A DNA stretch of 64,000 nucleotides, from contig JADJOO010000001.1 in assembly GCA_016713725.1 (NCBI GenBank), positions 51,001-115,000 of the forward strand. Direction: 5' to 3'. This DNA comes from Pseudomonadota bacterium. GTDB lineage: Bacteria > Pseudomonadota > Gammaproteobacteria > Steroidobacterales > Steroidobacteraceae. A program made the translations under genes and the position numbers. Every line of letters starts with the position of its first letter. Within the stretch, counting starts at the first letter, position 1. This document shows, one piece after another, positions 47,545 through 55,701 of this stretch. The notes beneath the pieces were generated by a model, which saw only the letters and a list, made by a program, of their open reading frames with translations, ran no database searches and was not told the DNA's origin.

Positions 47545-47563
47545 GGAGGGATTTTAGGGCATC

Positions 47564-48185
47564 ATGTGGGTGATGCGACGACAACGCCCTGCGAATCTAC
47601 CGGCCGCACGATTCGCGATCGACACGGATCGCGGCCTGCTCGAGCTGGCCCGCCAGGAGCCTTCGCCGAATTGCGACGAACGGCCGCAGGGCATCGAACC
47701 CGATCTCATCGTCGTGCACGGCATCAGCCTGCCGCCCGGCGAGTTCGGCGGGCCCTGGATCGACCAGTTGTTCACCAACACGCTCCCGCCCGACGTCCAC
47801 CCGTACTTCTCCGAGGTGTCGAACCTGCGGGTGTCCTCGCACCTGCTGATCCGGCGCAGCGGCGAAATCGTGCAATACGTCCCGTTCCAGCTCCGGGCCT
47901 GGCATGCCGGGCGTCTCGTCGTGGGCCGGGCGTGAGCGCTGCAACGATTTTTCGATCGGGATCGAGCTCGAAGGCGCCGATCATTCGCCCTACGAGTCGG
48001 CGCAATATGCAATGCTCGCCCGGGTGATCGCCGTGCTTTGCCGCAGTTACCCGCATCTCACGCCCGACCGCGTCGTCGGCCACAGCGACATCGCGCCTGG
48101 CCGCAAGTCGGATCCGGGTCCGGCCTTCGACTGGCCGCGCCTGCGGTCCCTGGTGCAGTTCGAACTCGAGGTCGCGCCGGCATGA
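47564..48185 (+). CDS. ampD: 1,6-anhydro-N-acetylmuramyl-L-alanine amidase AmpD, frameshifted in this sequence
   Basis: Cytoplasmic zinc amidase that strips the peptide from anhydro-muropeptides in wall recycling and so lowers the ampC inducer. Zinc ligands are visible: His in LIVVHGISLPPGEFGG, and His and Asp in VVGHSDIAPGRKSDPGPAF. An extra G in GGG 47909-47911 breaks it; correction joins RAWHAG to VSSWAGRERCNDFSIGIELE and gives 206 aa. ATG at 47573 is an alternative start. The stop overlaps the ampE ATG (ATGA). Confidence 0.91.
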
Positions 48186-49093
48186 GCCTGCTCGCGCTGC
48201 TGTTTGCGCTTGTCTGCGAGCGGGGCCTTACGCACGTCCTGCACCTGCGCGAGTGGCGGTGGCTCGATCCGTATTTCGACCGGGCCGATAGCGCCATGGC
48301 GGGACGGACAGGATTGCCGATCGTGCTTGCGGCGCTTGGCCTGATCGTGTTGCCCGTACTGCCCGTGCTGCTGGTGGCGCATTGGCTCGATCCGCACCTG
48401 CTTGGCCTGCTGCAGTTCGCGTTTGCCGTCTTCGTCCTTTTGTTCGCCTTCGGCCCGCGCGACCTGCAGGACGAAGTCGATGATTACGCCGCGGCCCTCG
48501 AGCGCCACGATCGTGACGAAGCCCTGCTGCGCAGCAAGGAACTGCTCGAATCGAGCCCGACGCCGCTCGGCCTCGGCATTCGCGAAGCCGTGGAAGAGGC
48601 GATATTCATCCAGGCCAACAACCGGATCTTCGGCGTGATCTTCTGGTTCATGGTGCTCGGGGCCGGCGGCGCGTGGCTCTACCGGGTCAGCGACATGTTG
48701 CGGCGGCGTGCGGCGTTCGAAGCTGCGCGCCAGGGTGTGCCGCGAATCCACGGGGACCTCGGCAGCGTCCTGGCATTCGTCCACGGCGTGCTGTCGTGGT
48801 TGCCGGCGCGACTCACGGCGCTGGCGTATGCGCTCGCCGGGAGTTTCGAGGATGCGGTGGGCAACTGGCGCTCGGCAGTCGAGCGCGTGGGCCCGGCGAC
48901 GGGCGTGCTCGATCGCAGCGAGGACCTGTTGGCGCGCGTGGGCAAAGGTTCATTGCAACCCAGCCTGGCCGCTGAGAACCCGGACACGCTCGATGTCGCG
49001 ACCGCGCGTGGCGCCTGGCGGATCGTGCAGCGCTCGCTCTGGATCTGGGTGGCCGTCATCGCGCTCCTCGTCATCACGGGCGCCGCAGTCTGA
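48182..49093 (+). CDS. ampE: AmpE-like inner-membrane protein
   Basis: 303 aa, membrane protein with hydrophobic segments near the N-terminus (MSLLALLFALVCERG, VLAALGLIVLPVLPVLLVAH, LGLLQFAFAVFVLLFAFG), one at GVIFWFMVLGAGGAWLY and one at the C-terminus. The region REAVEEAIFIQANNRIFGVIF is typical of AmpE/CobD-like proteins. AmpE is usually co-transcribed with ampD; its role is poorly defined. The ATGA overlap with ampD indicates coupling. Confidence 0.88.
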   Translation: MSLLALLFALVCERGLTHVLHLREWRWLDPYFDRADSAMAGRTGLPIVLAALGLIVLPVLPVLLVAHWLDPHLLGLLQFAFAVFVLLFAFGPRDLQDEVDDYAAALERHDRDEALLRSKELLESSPTPLGLGIREAVEEAIFIQANNRIFGVIFWFMVLGAGGAWLYRVSDMLRRRAAFEAARQGVPRIHGDLGSVLAFVHGVLSWLPARLTALAYALAGSFEDAVGNWRSAVERVGPATGVLDRSEDLLARVGKGSLQPSLAAENPDTLDVATARGAWRIVQRSLWIWVAVIALLVITGAAV

Positions 49094-49113
49094 GCTGCCC
49101 GGGTAAAACACGG

Positions 49114-50061
49114 ATGACCCCTTCTGGCATCGACGCGACCGTCCTGCAGTCGGCGCGACGAAGTTCCTCGCTGTTTGGCGTCGCTCTTTTGCTCGCCGCG
49201 GCCGTCCTGACAGTCACGTTCGTACCGCAGGCTGTCGCCAAAGATGCAAAGGCGATCGTGCCGCGCAAGCCGCGACTCATCAGTCTCGCTCCGAGTCTCA
49301 CCGAGATTGCGTATGCAGCCGGCGCCGGATCGCTGCTGGTCGGCACGGTCGAGTTCAGCGATTACCCCGAGGCGGCGAAAGCGGTGCCGCGCGTAGGCGA
49401 TGCGTGGCGCGTGGACCCTGAGCGAGTGCTCGAGCTGCGGCCCGACGTGGTGCTGGTTTGGCCCACAGGGACGCCCGAAACGACGATCTCGCGACTGCGT
49501 TCGCTGGGGCTCAACATCGTCGAAGTGCCGACGCAGAGTCTCGCAGACGTGCCGCGCGCGTTGCGGCAGGTGGGCCGCCTTGCGGGCACGCTGCCGGTGG
49601 CCGAAAGTACCGCGAAAGACTTCGAGGCCCGGGTGGCTCGGCAGCGTGCCAGGTATGCGCAGCGACCGCCGCTCAGTGTGTTCATACAGATCGACGACGA
49701 GCCGATCTACACCGTGAATGGCCGGCACGTGATCAGCGAGATCGTCGTGCTGTGCGGTGGCCGCAACGTGTTTGCAGACCTGCCGCAGCTGGCGCCGCCG
49801 ATTGCGGCGGAAGCGGTGCTCGCCGCCGACCCGCAGGTGATCCTGAGCACCGATGACACGATCGCGAATCCGCTCGAGCTGTGGAACCGGTGGCCGCGCC
49901 TGCGGGCGGTGCGGGCGGGCAACGTGTTCAAGCTGTCGTCGGACCTGGTGACCCGGGCATCGCCGCGGCTGGCGCAGGGCGTCGAGGTGACCTGTTCGGC
50001 GCTCGAGCAGGCCCGCTCACGCCTTTCTGCGCCGTCGCAATCGCAGAACACTGCGCGCTGA
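49114..50061 (+). CDS. btuF: Cobalamin ABC transporter substrate-binding protein BtuF-like
   Basis: 315 aa with an N-terminal signal peptide (SSLFGVALLLAAAVLTVTFV). Class III periplasmic binding fold: RLISLAPSLTEIAYAAGAG, GTVEFSDYPEAAKAVPRVG, ELRPDVVLVWPTGTP, a long backbone helix and GRHVISEIVVLCGGRNVF. Similar proteins bind haem or siderophores, but PRLISLAPSLTE plus nearby btuB, btuC and btuD favour cobalamin. It follows ampE by 20 nt and is not beside its permease, which is about 8.5 kb away. Confidence 0.84.
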   Translation: MTPSGIDATVLQSARRSSSLFGVALLLAAAVLTVTFVPQAVAKDAKAIVPRKPRLISLAPSLTEIAYAAGAGSLLVGTVEFSDYPEAAKAVPRVGDAWRVDPERVLELRPDVVLVWPTGTPETTISRLRSLGLNIVEVPTQSLADVPRALRQVGRLAGTLPVAESTAKDFEARVARQRARYAQRPPLSVFIQIDDEPIYTVNGRHVISEIVVLCGGRNVFADLPQLAPPIAAEAVLAADPQVILSTDDTIANPLELWNRWPRLRAVRAGNVFKLSSDLVTRASPRLAQGVEVTCSALEQARSRLSAPSQSQNTAR

Positions 50062-50090
50062 CCTCGTTGCAGCCTTTTTGTGCTACCGCG

Positions 50091-50191
50091 CCAGGTTCCC
50101 AGGAGTTCCGGGAGACACGCCGCAAGTACGTCCCTGTAGGCTTGCGCGCGCCGTCCATGGCGCGCGACAGTTGGAACTCCTGGGAACCTGG
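50091..50191 (-). repeat. Structured dispersed repeat, copy 1
   Basis: Perfect 19-bp arms (50091-50109 and 50173-50191; CCAGGTTCCCAGGAGTTCC and its complement) enclose a core read on the minus strand. The core contains CGCGCGCC-ATGGAC-GGCGCGCG, a hairpin of its own, then a stretch ending GCGTGTCT. A second copy with the same core but unrelated arms lies at 50405-50505 in the other direction. Both sit in the 514-nt gap between btuF and the pduO remnant. Confidence 0.85.
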
Positions 50192-50404
50192 GGCGCAGAC
50201 GTTCCGCGGCGGCGTTTCGCTTACTGCCACTTTCACTGCCGCTGATTGCGCTGGCGCGTCCCAGGGGTGAGCGCGGCCGCTGGCGCCGACAAGCATTGAG
50301 CGTGCGGGTGTTGAAACCGCGGGACGGGCGGAGCGCGCGAATCCTGCAACGCTGCCGCACTGCGGGCCGTCGATCGTTCAGTCGCAAATGCACCAGCGGC
50401 TGCG

Positions 50405-50505
50405 CTTGCCGAGGTGCGAGCGGAAGACTGTCGCGCGCCATGGACGGCGCGCGCAAGCCCCCACGGATGGGTTCACGGCGTGTCTTCCGTTCGCATCTCG
50501 GCAAG
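50405..50505 (+). repeat. Structured dispersed repeat, copy 2
   Basis: Arms of 24 bp (50405-50428 and 50482-50505) pair at 22 positions; the other two are G-U wobbles in plus-strand RNA. The core CTGTCGCGCGCCATGGACGG with GCGCGCAAGCC is identical to copy 1, and ACGGATGGGTTCACGGCGTG follows. The arms share no sequence with those of copy 1, yet each pairs with its own partner. Confidence 0.85.
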
Positions 50506-50575
50506 TGCAGTCGCGGGCCGTTCTGGAGTCAATGACACCGGCTGCGCGTGAGCGAGCTCGCAGATTCGGCGCCAG

Positions 50576-50876
50576 CTACCGCCGCCGCCAGAGCACTTCG
50601 CTGCCATGCTCGTGCCGTGCCAGCACGCGCGCGATCACGAACAACAGGTCCGACAGCCGATTGAGGTACTGCGGGACCTCGGGCGCGACGAACTCGGCAC
50701 GGGTGAGTGCCCACACCCGGCGCTCCGCACGACGCGCGACGGTGCGAGCCAGGTGGCACGCAGAGGCTGCCTGGCCACCTCCCGGCAAGATAAAATCCTT
50801 CCCGCATGCCGTCACCGAGACCGGTGCTGCCGTCGTCGCCGGTCCGCGTGTAGATCTTGCTGAGTCGGTGCCCCAT
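50576..50876 (-). pseudogene. PduO-type cob(I)alamin adenosyltransferase remnant with internal deletion
   Basis: The start MGHRLSKIYTRTGDDGSTGL is the N-terminus of PduO-type adenosyltransferases, which convert imported cobalamin to adenosylcobalamin. After about 25 residues the family sequence jumps, in another frame, to the C-terminal part FILPGGGQAASACHLARTVA and EVPQYLNRLSDLLFVIAR ending at 50576. About 90-95 residues, including much of the helical core, are missing. The junction lies near 50800-50810. It sits 5 nt downstream of btuB in the riboswitch operon. A real deletion or a collapsed assembly are both possible. Confidence 0.75.
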
Positions 50877-50881
50877 GACTG

Positions 50882-52762
50882 CTACCTGCCTCTGTTGGCC
50901 GCCCCGGGGGCGTAACGCATCGACACGTACAGACCGCGGCCCGCCGTATTGTACGTATCGGCGAGTTCGTAGTCCTCGTCCAGCAGGTTCTCCACGCGAG
51001 CGATCAGCGACAGGCTGGTCGTGACGCTCCATTGAGCGGTCAGGTTCGCGAGCACGTAGCCATCGAGCGTCACGTCCTGCGGGAAGCCGAAGTCCTTGCG
51101 GTCGCCCGTCGCCAGCACGTCGAGACCGAGCAGCACCGGGCCGAACGCGCGCGTCAGGCCAGCGGTGAGGCTTTCCTGGGCACGACGCAACAGCCGCGAG
51201 CCGTCGGCAAGGTCCTGCGGTTCCTGGTAGATCGCTTCCACGCGGGCCTGCCAGAGCGAGCCGGTGTAGACCCACGAACCCTCGATGCCCCGGATGCGCG
51301 CCTCGGCCACGTTCTGGTTGATGCCCGCGAACGGGTCGTACGACAGGACCGTGAAATCGATGAGGTCCTCGATGTCGGTGTGGAAGGCCGAAAGCGTCAG
51401 GGACTGCTGCGGCGTCAGCGCGTGCTTCACGCCGACTTCGTAATTCTGCGAGCGCTCCGGCATCAGGTCGGGGTTGCCGCCGTAGCCGAAGCGATCCGTC
51501 GCGTCGGGGGCCCGGAAGCCGCTGCCGGCGAGGCCGTAGACGCGCGTGCGCTGGGCGTTGAAGGCGTAGCCGTACTCGGCGTTCCACGTGACCTCGGAAC
51601 CTGCCGTCTCGTGATCGGTGTATCCGAGCGCCAGCATGGCGAGATGTGGCCCGACCGAGATCCGATCCTGCACATAGACGTTGACCGTGTCGGTGTCCGA
51701 CTTGAAGCCCTCGCCGAACGATTCGCTGCTCGCGCGCTCGCGCGCATACATCGCGCCGACGCCGAGCCCGTGCACCTCCGACAGCTTCCAGTCGTACTGG
51801 GCGTCCAGGGTATTGCGCTCGGTCTCGAGGAAGTCGGGTGACTGGTTCTGCTGGATCTCGTCCTCGAGGTGGTTGACCGAGACGCGAGCCTCGCCTGCGG
51901 CGCCGATCGGCCGGCGAATTTCAGCCGCCGTCGTCGACGTGACGAAATCCTGGTCGACCGGCGTCAGGAAATAGTCCGAGTACTCCGACGTGCCTGCGGT
52001 GCGCCAGTGCCGGACCGTGACTTCGGCCGCACCAACGTCGGCGCGCAGCGCGACGTTCGCGCTCAGGTTCTCGTAGCCGCGGTCGATGTCGTCGGTGGTG
52101 CGGGTCGGGAAACCGTCGCTGTCCGTCCACGAAACACCGACATCGAGCGCCGCGGACTGCCCGAGGCCTACACCACCATTGAGGCTGGCGCGTTTCGTGT
52201 CGTAAGCGCCGTAGCCGGCTTCCGTGATCCAGCCGTCCTGCGAGCCGCGGCGGGTCACGACGTTGACCACGCCGCCAATCGCATCGCTGCCCCACAGCGC
52301 GGAGCGCGGGCCCTTCACGACTTCGATGCGCTCGATCATGTCGGGCCGGATGTTCTGCAGGCCGGGCAGGCCGATGGTGCCCGGATTGATGCGGATGCCG
52401 TCGACCAGCACCAGAGCCTGGTTGCTTTCGGTGCCGCGGATGAACATCGCCGTCGGCTGACCGGGTCCGCCACTGCTGGCAATGTCGAGGCCGGCATGGA
52501 ACCGCAGCAGCTCTGCGGCATCGCCAGCGTTGCTGCGCTCGATCGTCGCGCGGTCGATCACGACGACGGGCGCGAGCACCTCGTCGGCGGACGTCGGCAC
52601 GCGGGTCGCCGTCACGATCACGTTCATTTCGGGTTGGACATCGTCGGCGCGACTGGTCGTCGTGATGACGGTCGCAATCAGGGTTGCGACGACCCACAGG
52701 CCATGGATGGAAATACGAAGGAAACTCGACCGCGTGAAGCACGCGACATTCGAACTGGACAT
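50882..52762 (-). CDS. btuB: Vitamin B12 outer-membrane receptor BtuB-like
   Basis: TonB-dependent receptor of 626 aa from ATG 52762; the frame is open to 52945 without a good start. Signal region FLRISIHGLWVVATLIATVI, TonB box near MNVIVTATRVPTSAD, plug domain with RSNAGDAAELLRFHAGLDIA, TAMFIRGTESNQALVLVDGI and KGPRSALWGSDAIGGVVNVV, and a barrel ending YVSMRYAP. Plug features and length match BtuB. The cobalamin riboswitch about 150 nt upstream confirms the ligand class. The pduO remnant follows after 5 nt. Confidence 0.92.
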   Translation of the reverse strand: MSSSNVACFTRSSFLRISIHGLWVVATLIATVITTTSRADDVQPEMNVIVTATRVPTSADEVLAPVVVIDRATIERSNAGDAAELLRFHAGLDIASSGGPGQPTAMFIRGTESNQALVLVDGIRINPGTIGLPGLQNIRPDMIERIEVVKGPRSALWGSDAIGGVVNVVTRRGSQDGWITEAGYGAYDTKRASLNGGVGLGQSAALDVGVSWTDSDGFPTRTTDDIDRGYENLSANVALRADVGAAEVTVRHWRTAGTSEYSDYFLTPVDQDFVTSTTAAEIRRPIGAAGEARVSVNHLEDEIQQNQSPDFLETERNTLDAQYDWKLSEVHGLGVGAMYARERASSESFGEGFKSDTDTVNVYVQDRISVGPHLAMLALGYTDHETAGSEVTWNAEYGYAFNAQRTRVYGLAGSGFRAPDATDRFGYGGNPDLMPERSQNYEVGVKHALTPQQSLTLSAFHTDIEDLIDFTVLSYDPFAGINQNVAEARIRGIEGSWVYTGSLWQARVEAIYQEPQDLADGSRLLRRAQESLTAGLTRAFGPVLLGLDVLATGDRKDFGFPQDVTLDGYVLANLTAQWSVTTSLSLIARVENLLDEDYELADTYNTAGRGLYVSMRYAPGAANRGR

Positions 52763-52912
52763 TGTCTTGCCACACCCCGTGCACGCGCCCCGGCGGACGC
52801 CGTGAAAAATCCAGCAATGCGCTGCAGGGTCTGGCGGATCGGGGGTGGTTGCCGCAGAACGGAGGGCCGCCCGAGTTCCGGCCGCTCGCCCACCGCGACG
52901 CTGGTCTCGATC

Positions 52913-53112
52913 GACGGGCCGGTCTCCGGGCTCTCGAGCGGGCATTCGGACCCTGCCTGCATCCCCTTCCCGCGCCTTCGCGCAGTGGGTGCCGGACCTT
53001 GCGGACCGGGTGATGTGGCTTTACTCGACTACCGTTGCGGGGGCAGCGCCGGAATCTGACCGGCTTCCCGTTCTCCCTGAGCCTGCGCTCGCGGGATCAC
53101 CTGTCGGAAGGC
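52913..53112 (-). promoter_or_regulatory. Cobalamin (B12) riboswitch
   Basis: Read on the minus strand, the leader of btuB contains ACGGGAAGCCGGTCAGATTC, then CGGCGCTGCCCCCGCAACGG, the J6/3 and B12-box region of the cobalamin aptamer. CCCACTG, GGGAAGG and the closing segment AGCCCGGAGACCGGCC follow in the conserved order. A GGTGATCCC near the 5' end fits the opening P3 strand. Bound adenosylcobalamin would repress btuB and the downstream gene. End points are approximate. Confidence 0.85.
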
Positions 53113-53186
53113 GCACGGTAGGCAAGGCGGGGGATGATGTCAAGAAAGGCGCGGTACTATGCCGCCTCGTCATCGGGATCGTTGCC

Positions 53187-53954
53187 ATGCCGCATTCTGA
53201 GTTCCTTGCCGCAGCACTGGAAGCAGCCCGCGCTGCCGACGAAGTCGTTCGTCACTACTACCAGCGCAACCTCAAGATCACGATCAAGGCCGACAAGTCG
53301 CCGGTGACCGAAGCGGACGTCGAGACCGAAAAGACGATCCGCTCGCTGCTCGCCGCGAAGTATCCGGCGCACGGATTCCACGGCGAAGAGACGGGCACCA
53401 CGGCGCTCGACGCGGACTACGTCTGGTTCGTCGACCCGATCGACGGCACCAAGGCGTTCGTGCGCGAGTATCCGATGTTTTCGACGCAGATCGCGCTGAT
53501 GCACAAAGGCCGGCTGATCGTCGGCGTGTCCTCGGCGCCGGTATACGGCGAACTCGCGTACGGCGAGATCGGTGTCGGCGCCTGGCTGAACGAGCAGCCG
53601 CTGCGCGTCAGCAGCATCGACACGATCGAAAACGCAGCGCTCTCGACGGGCAACCTGAAGTCGCTGGCGACGGGACCGCGCTGGCCCGCGTTCGGCAAGC
53701 TCGTCGGCCGCCTGAGCCGCATTCGCGGTTACGGTGACTTCCTGCACTACCACCTGCTGGCGTCGGGCCGCATCGATGCGGTCGTCGAGTCGGACGTCAA
53801 CATCCTCGACGTCGGCGCCTGCGCCGTGATCGTCGAGGCCGCAGGCGGCAGCTTCACCGACCTCGAGGGGCGACCGTTCACGCCGCAGAGCACCGGCGTG
53901 CTCGCGACGAACGGCAGGCTGCATCAATCGATCTACGACGCGATTCATTCCTGA
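53187..53954 (+). CDS. Inositol monophosphatase-family sugar/nucleotide phosphatase
   Basis: 255 aa, Mg2+-dependent phosphatase fold. Metal ligands: Glu pair in FHGEETG, Asp residues in WFVDPIDGTKAFVREY and Asp in NILDVGACAVIVEAAGG. The family includes inositol-1-phosphatase, histidinol-phosphatase HisN and 3'(2'),5'-bisphosphate phosphatase CysQ. The first motif DPIDGTKAFVREYPMF, with a short active-site loop, is closer to the HisN-like type, but the substrate is not settled. It is divergent from the btuB riboswitch and followed by the NmrA-like gene after 28 nt. Confidence 0.87.
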   Translation: MPHSEFLAAALEAARAADEVVRHYYQRNLKITIKADKSPVTEADVETEKTIRSLLAAKYPAHGFHGEETGTTALDADYVWFVDPIDGTKAFVREYPMFSTQIALMHKGRLIVGVSSAPVYGELAYGEIGVGAWLNEQPLRVSSIDTIENAALSTGNLKSLATGPRWPAFGKLVGRLSRIRGYGDFLHYHLLASGRIDAVVESDVNILDVGACAVIVEAAGGSFTDLEGRPFTPQSTGVLATNGRLHQSIYDAIHS

Positions 53955-53982
53955 TCGCGCGGGAAACGGAGGGCTGGAGACA

Positions 53983-54930
53983 ATGACGAAGAAGATCATT
54001 GCGGTGGCGGGCGCGACCGGCGCGCAGGGCGGTGGACTCGTGCGCTCGATCCTTGCGGACCCCAACCGTGAGTTCGCCGTGCGCGCCATCACGCGTGATC
54101 CGGATTCGCCGAAGGCGCGCGCACTGGCGGCTGCCGGCGCCGAAGTCGTCGCAGCGGATATCGCTGACAAGGCGGCCGTGGCGCGTGCGTTCGACGGCGC
54201 CTACGGCGCGTATTGCGTGACATTCTTCTGGAACCACTTTTCGCCGGACCAGGAACGGGCCGAAGCCCATGCGCTGGCCGACGCGGCGAAGCAGGCGGGC
54301 GTGCAACACGTGATCTGGTCCACGCTCGAAGACTCGCGACGATTCGTCAAGCTCGACGATGCGCGCATGCCGACGCTCATGGGCAAGTACAAGGTGCCGC
54401 ACTTCGACGTGAAAGGTGAAGCGGACGATTACTTCCGTGGGACGGGCGTGCCGACCACGTGCCTGTTGACGTCGTTCTACTGGGACAACCTGATCCATTT
54501 CGGCATGGGCCCCAGGACCGGTCCCGACGGCAAGCTGTACTTCGCATTGCCGATGGGCACCAGGCCCCTGCCGGGCATAGCGGCCGACGACATCGGTCGC
54601 TGTGCGCATGGGATTTTCAAGCGTGGCAACGAGTTCGTGGGCCGTACTGTCGGCATCGCGGGCGAACACCTGACCGGCGCGCAGATGGCGGCCAGGCTCA
54701 CAGGCGCGCTCGGCCGCGAGGTCCTGCACCAGGACGTGCCGTTCGACGTCTATCGCGGTCTGGGTTTCCCCGGCGCGGAGGACCTCGGCAACATGTTCCA
54801 GTTCAATCATGATTTCAGCGCCGACTTCTGCCGTGCGCGCAGCGTCGGGTTCACGCGCTCGATCAACCCGCAGCTGCAGAGTTTCGCCGATTGGCTGGCG
54901 GCGCACGGCCGGGAGATTCCAGTCACCTGA
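53983..54930 (+). CDS. NmrA-like NAD(P)-binding protein
   Basis: 315 aa, atypical SDR. The Rossmann loop AVAGATGAQGGGLVRSIL follows the start; the catalytic Ser-Tyr-Lys set of true SDRs is not in the usual form. WSTLEDSRRFVKLDDARM, PTTCLLTSFYWDNLIHFGMG and DDIGRCAHGIF match HSCARG/NmrA-type redox-sensing or isoflavone-reductase-like proteins. The C-terminal half is a substrate-binding-like lobe. Function is not predicted beyond dinucleotide binding. It converges on btuD with 14 nt between. Confidence 0.83.
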   Translation: MTKKIIAVAGATGAQGGGLVRSILADPNREFAVRAITRDPDSPKARALAAAGAEVVAADIADKAAVARAFDGAYGAYCVTFFWNHFSPDQERAEAHALADAAKQAGVQHVIWSTLEDSRRFVKLDDARMPTLMGKYKVPHFDVKGEADDYFRGTGVPTTCLLTSFYWDNLIHFGMGPRTGPDGKLYFALPMGTRPLPGIAADDIGRCAHGIFKRGNEFVGRTVGIAGEHLTGAQMAARLTGALGREVLHQDVPFDVYRGLGFPGAEDLGNMFQFNHDFSADFCRARSVGFTRSINPQLQSFADWLAAHGREIPVT

Positions 54931-54944
54931 CAATCGACGCGAAA

Positions 54945-55701
54945 TCAGGCGGCGACGAACGTCCGGCCGTGTTCCCAGCGCAATTCGCGCACGGCGATGC
55001 CGTAGAGATCGCCGATGGAGCGCTCGTTGAGCGCCTCGTCGCAAGCGCCGCAATGCCAGCGGCCATCACCGAACAACAGCAACGCCGAATCGGCAAAGCG
55101 TGCGGCGAGACCGATGTCATGCAGGCTGACGACCACGGTTCGGCCAGCGTCCGCGAGCCGCCGGAAAATCCGCAGCACGTCCAGTTGATGCTGCGGATCC
55201 AGCTGGTGTATCGGTTCATCGAGCAGGAATACGGCCGGGTCCTGGGCGAGGATCGTGGCAATCGACAGGCGCCGCCGCTCACCGCCCGAAAGTGTCGCAA
55301 TATTCGAGATCGACCGCAGCCAGTGCGCGTCGGGCGGCTGCACGGTCGTCCACACTTTCCCAAGCCCAGAAATCAAGGTGCGGGTGACGCCCGACGAGCA
55401 CGGCCTCGAGTGCCGTTGCTGGAAACGGATCGTCGACCAGTTGCGGCAGCAAGCCCAGCGTTCGCGCGAATTCACGGCGCGGCCACGAGTCGACGTGTCG
55501 CCCGGCAACCAGTACCTCGCCGCGCGCGGGAGGACGCAGTCCTGCCAACGTGTGCAGCGTCGAACTCTTGCCCGAGCCATTGCGGCCCAGCACGACCAGC
55601 AACTCGCCGGCAGGCAGGTCGAGCGTCAGGTCGCGCACGAGGGTGCGGCCAGGCACGTCGACAGTGACCGCAGCGCACGCCAGGACGGACTGACCCGTCA
55701 T
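54945..55701 (-). CDS. btuD: Cobalamin ABC transporter ATP-binding protein BtuD-like, frameshifted in this sequence
   Basis: ABC ATPase: Walker A VLGRNGSGKSS, Q-loop in LGLLPQLVDDPF, signature LSGGERRRLSIA, Walker B VFLLDEP, D-loop HQLD and switch His in SLHDIG. The frame changes near 55290, just before the signature, where about five or six residues usual in the family also seem missing (DLE then IATLSGG). Corrected length is about 251 aa. The ATG at 55701 overlaps the stop of the upstream HExxH gene (ATGA). Its permease, BtuC, is about 3 kb away on the same strand. Confidence 0.83.
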
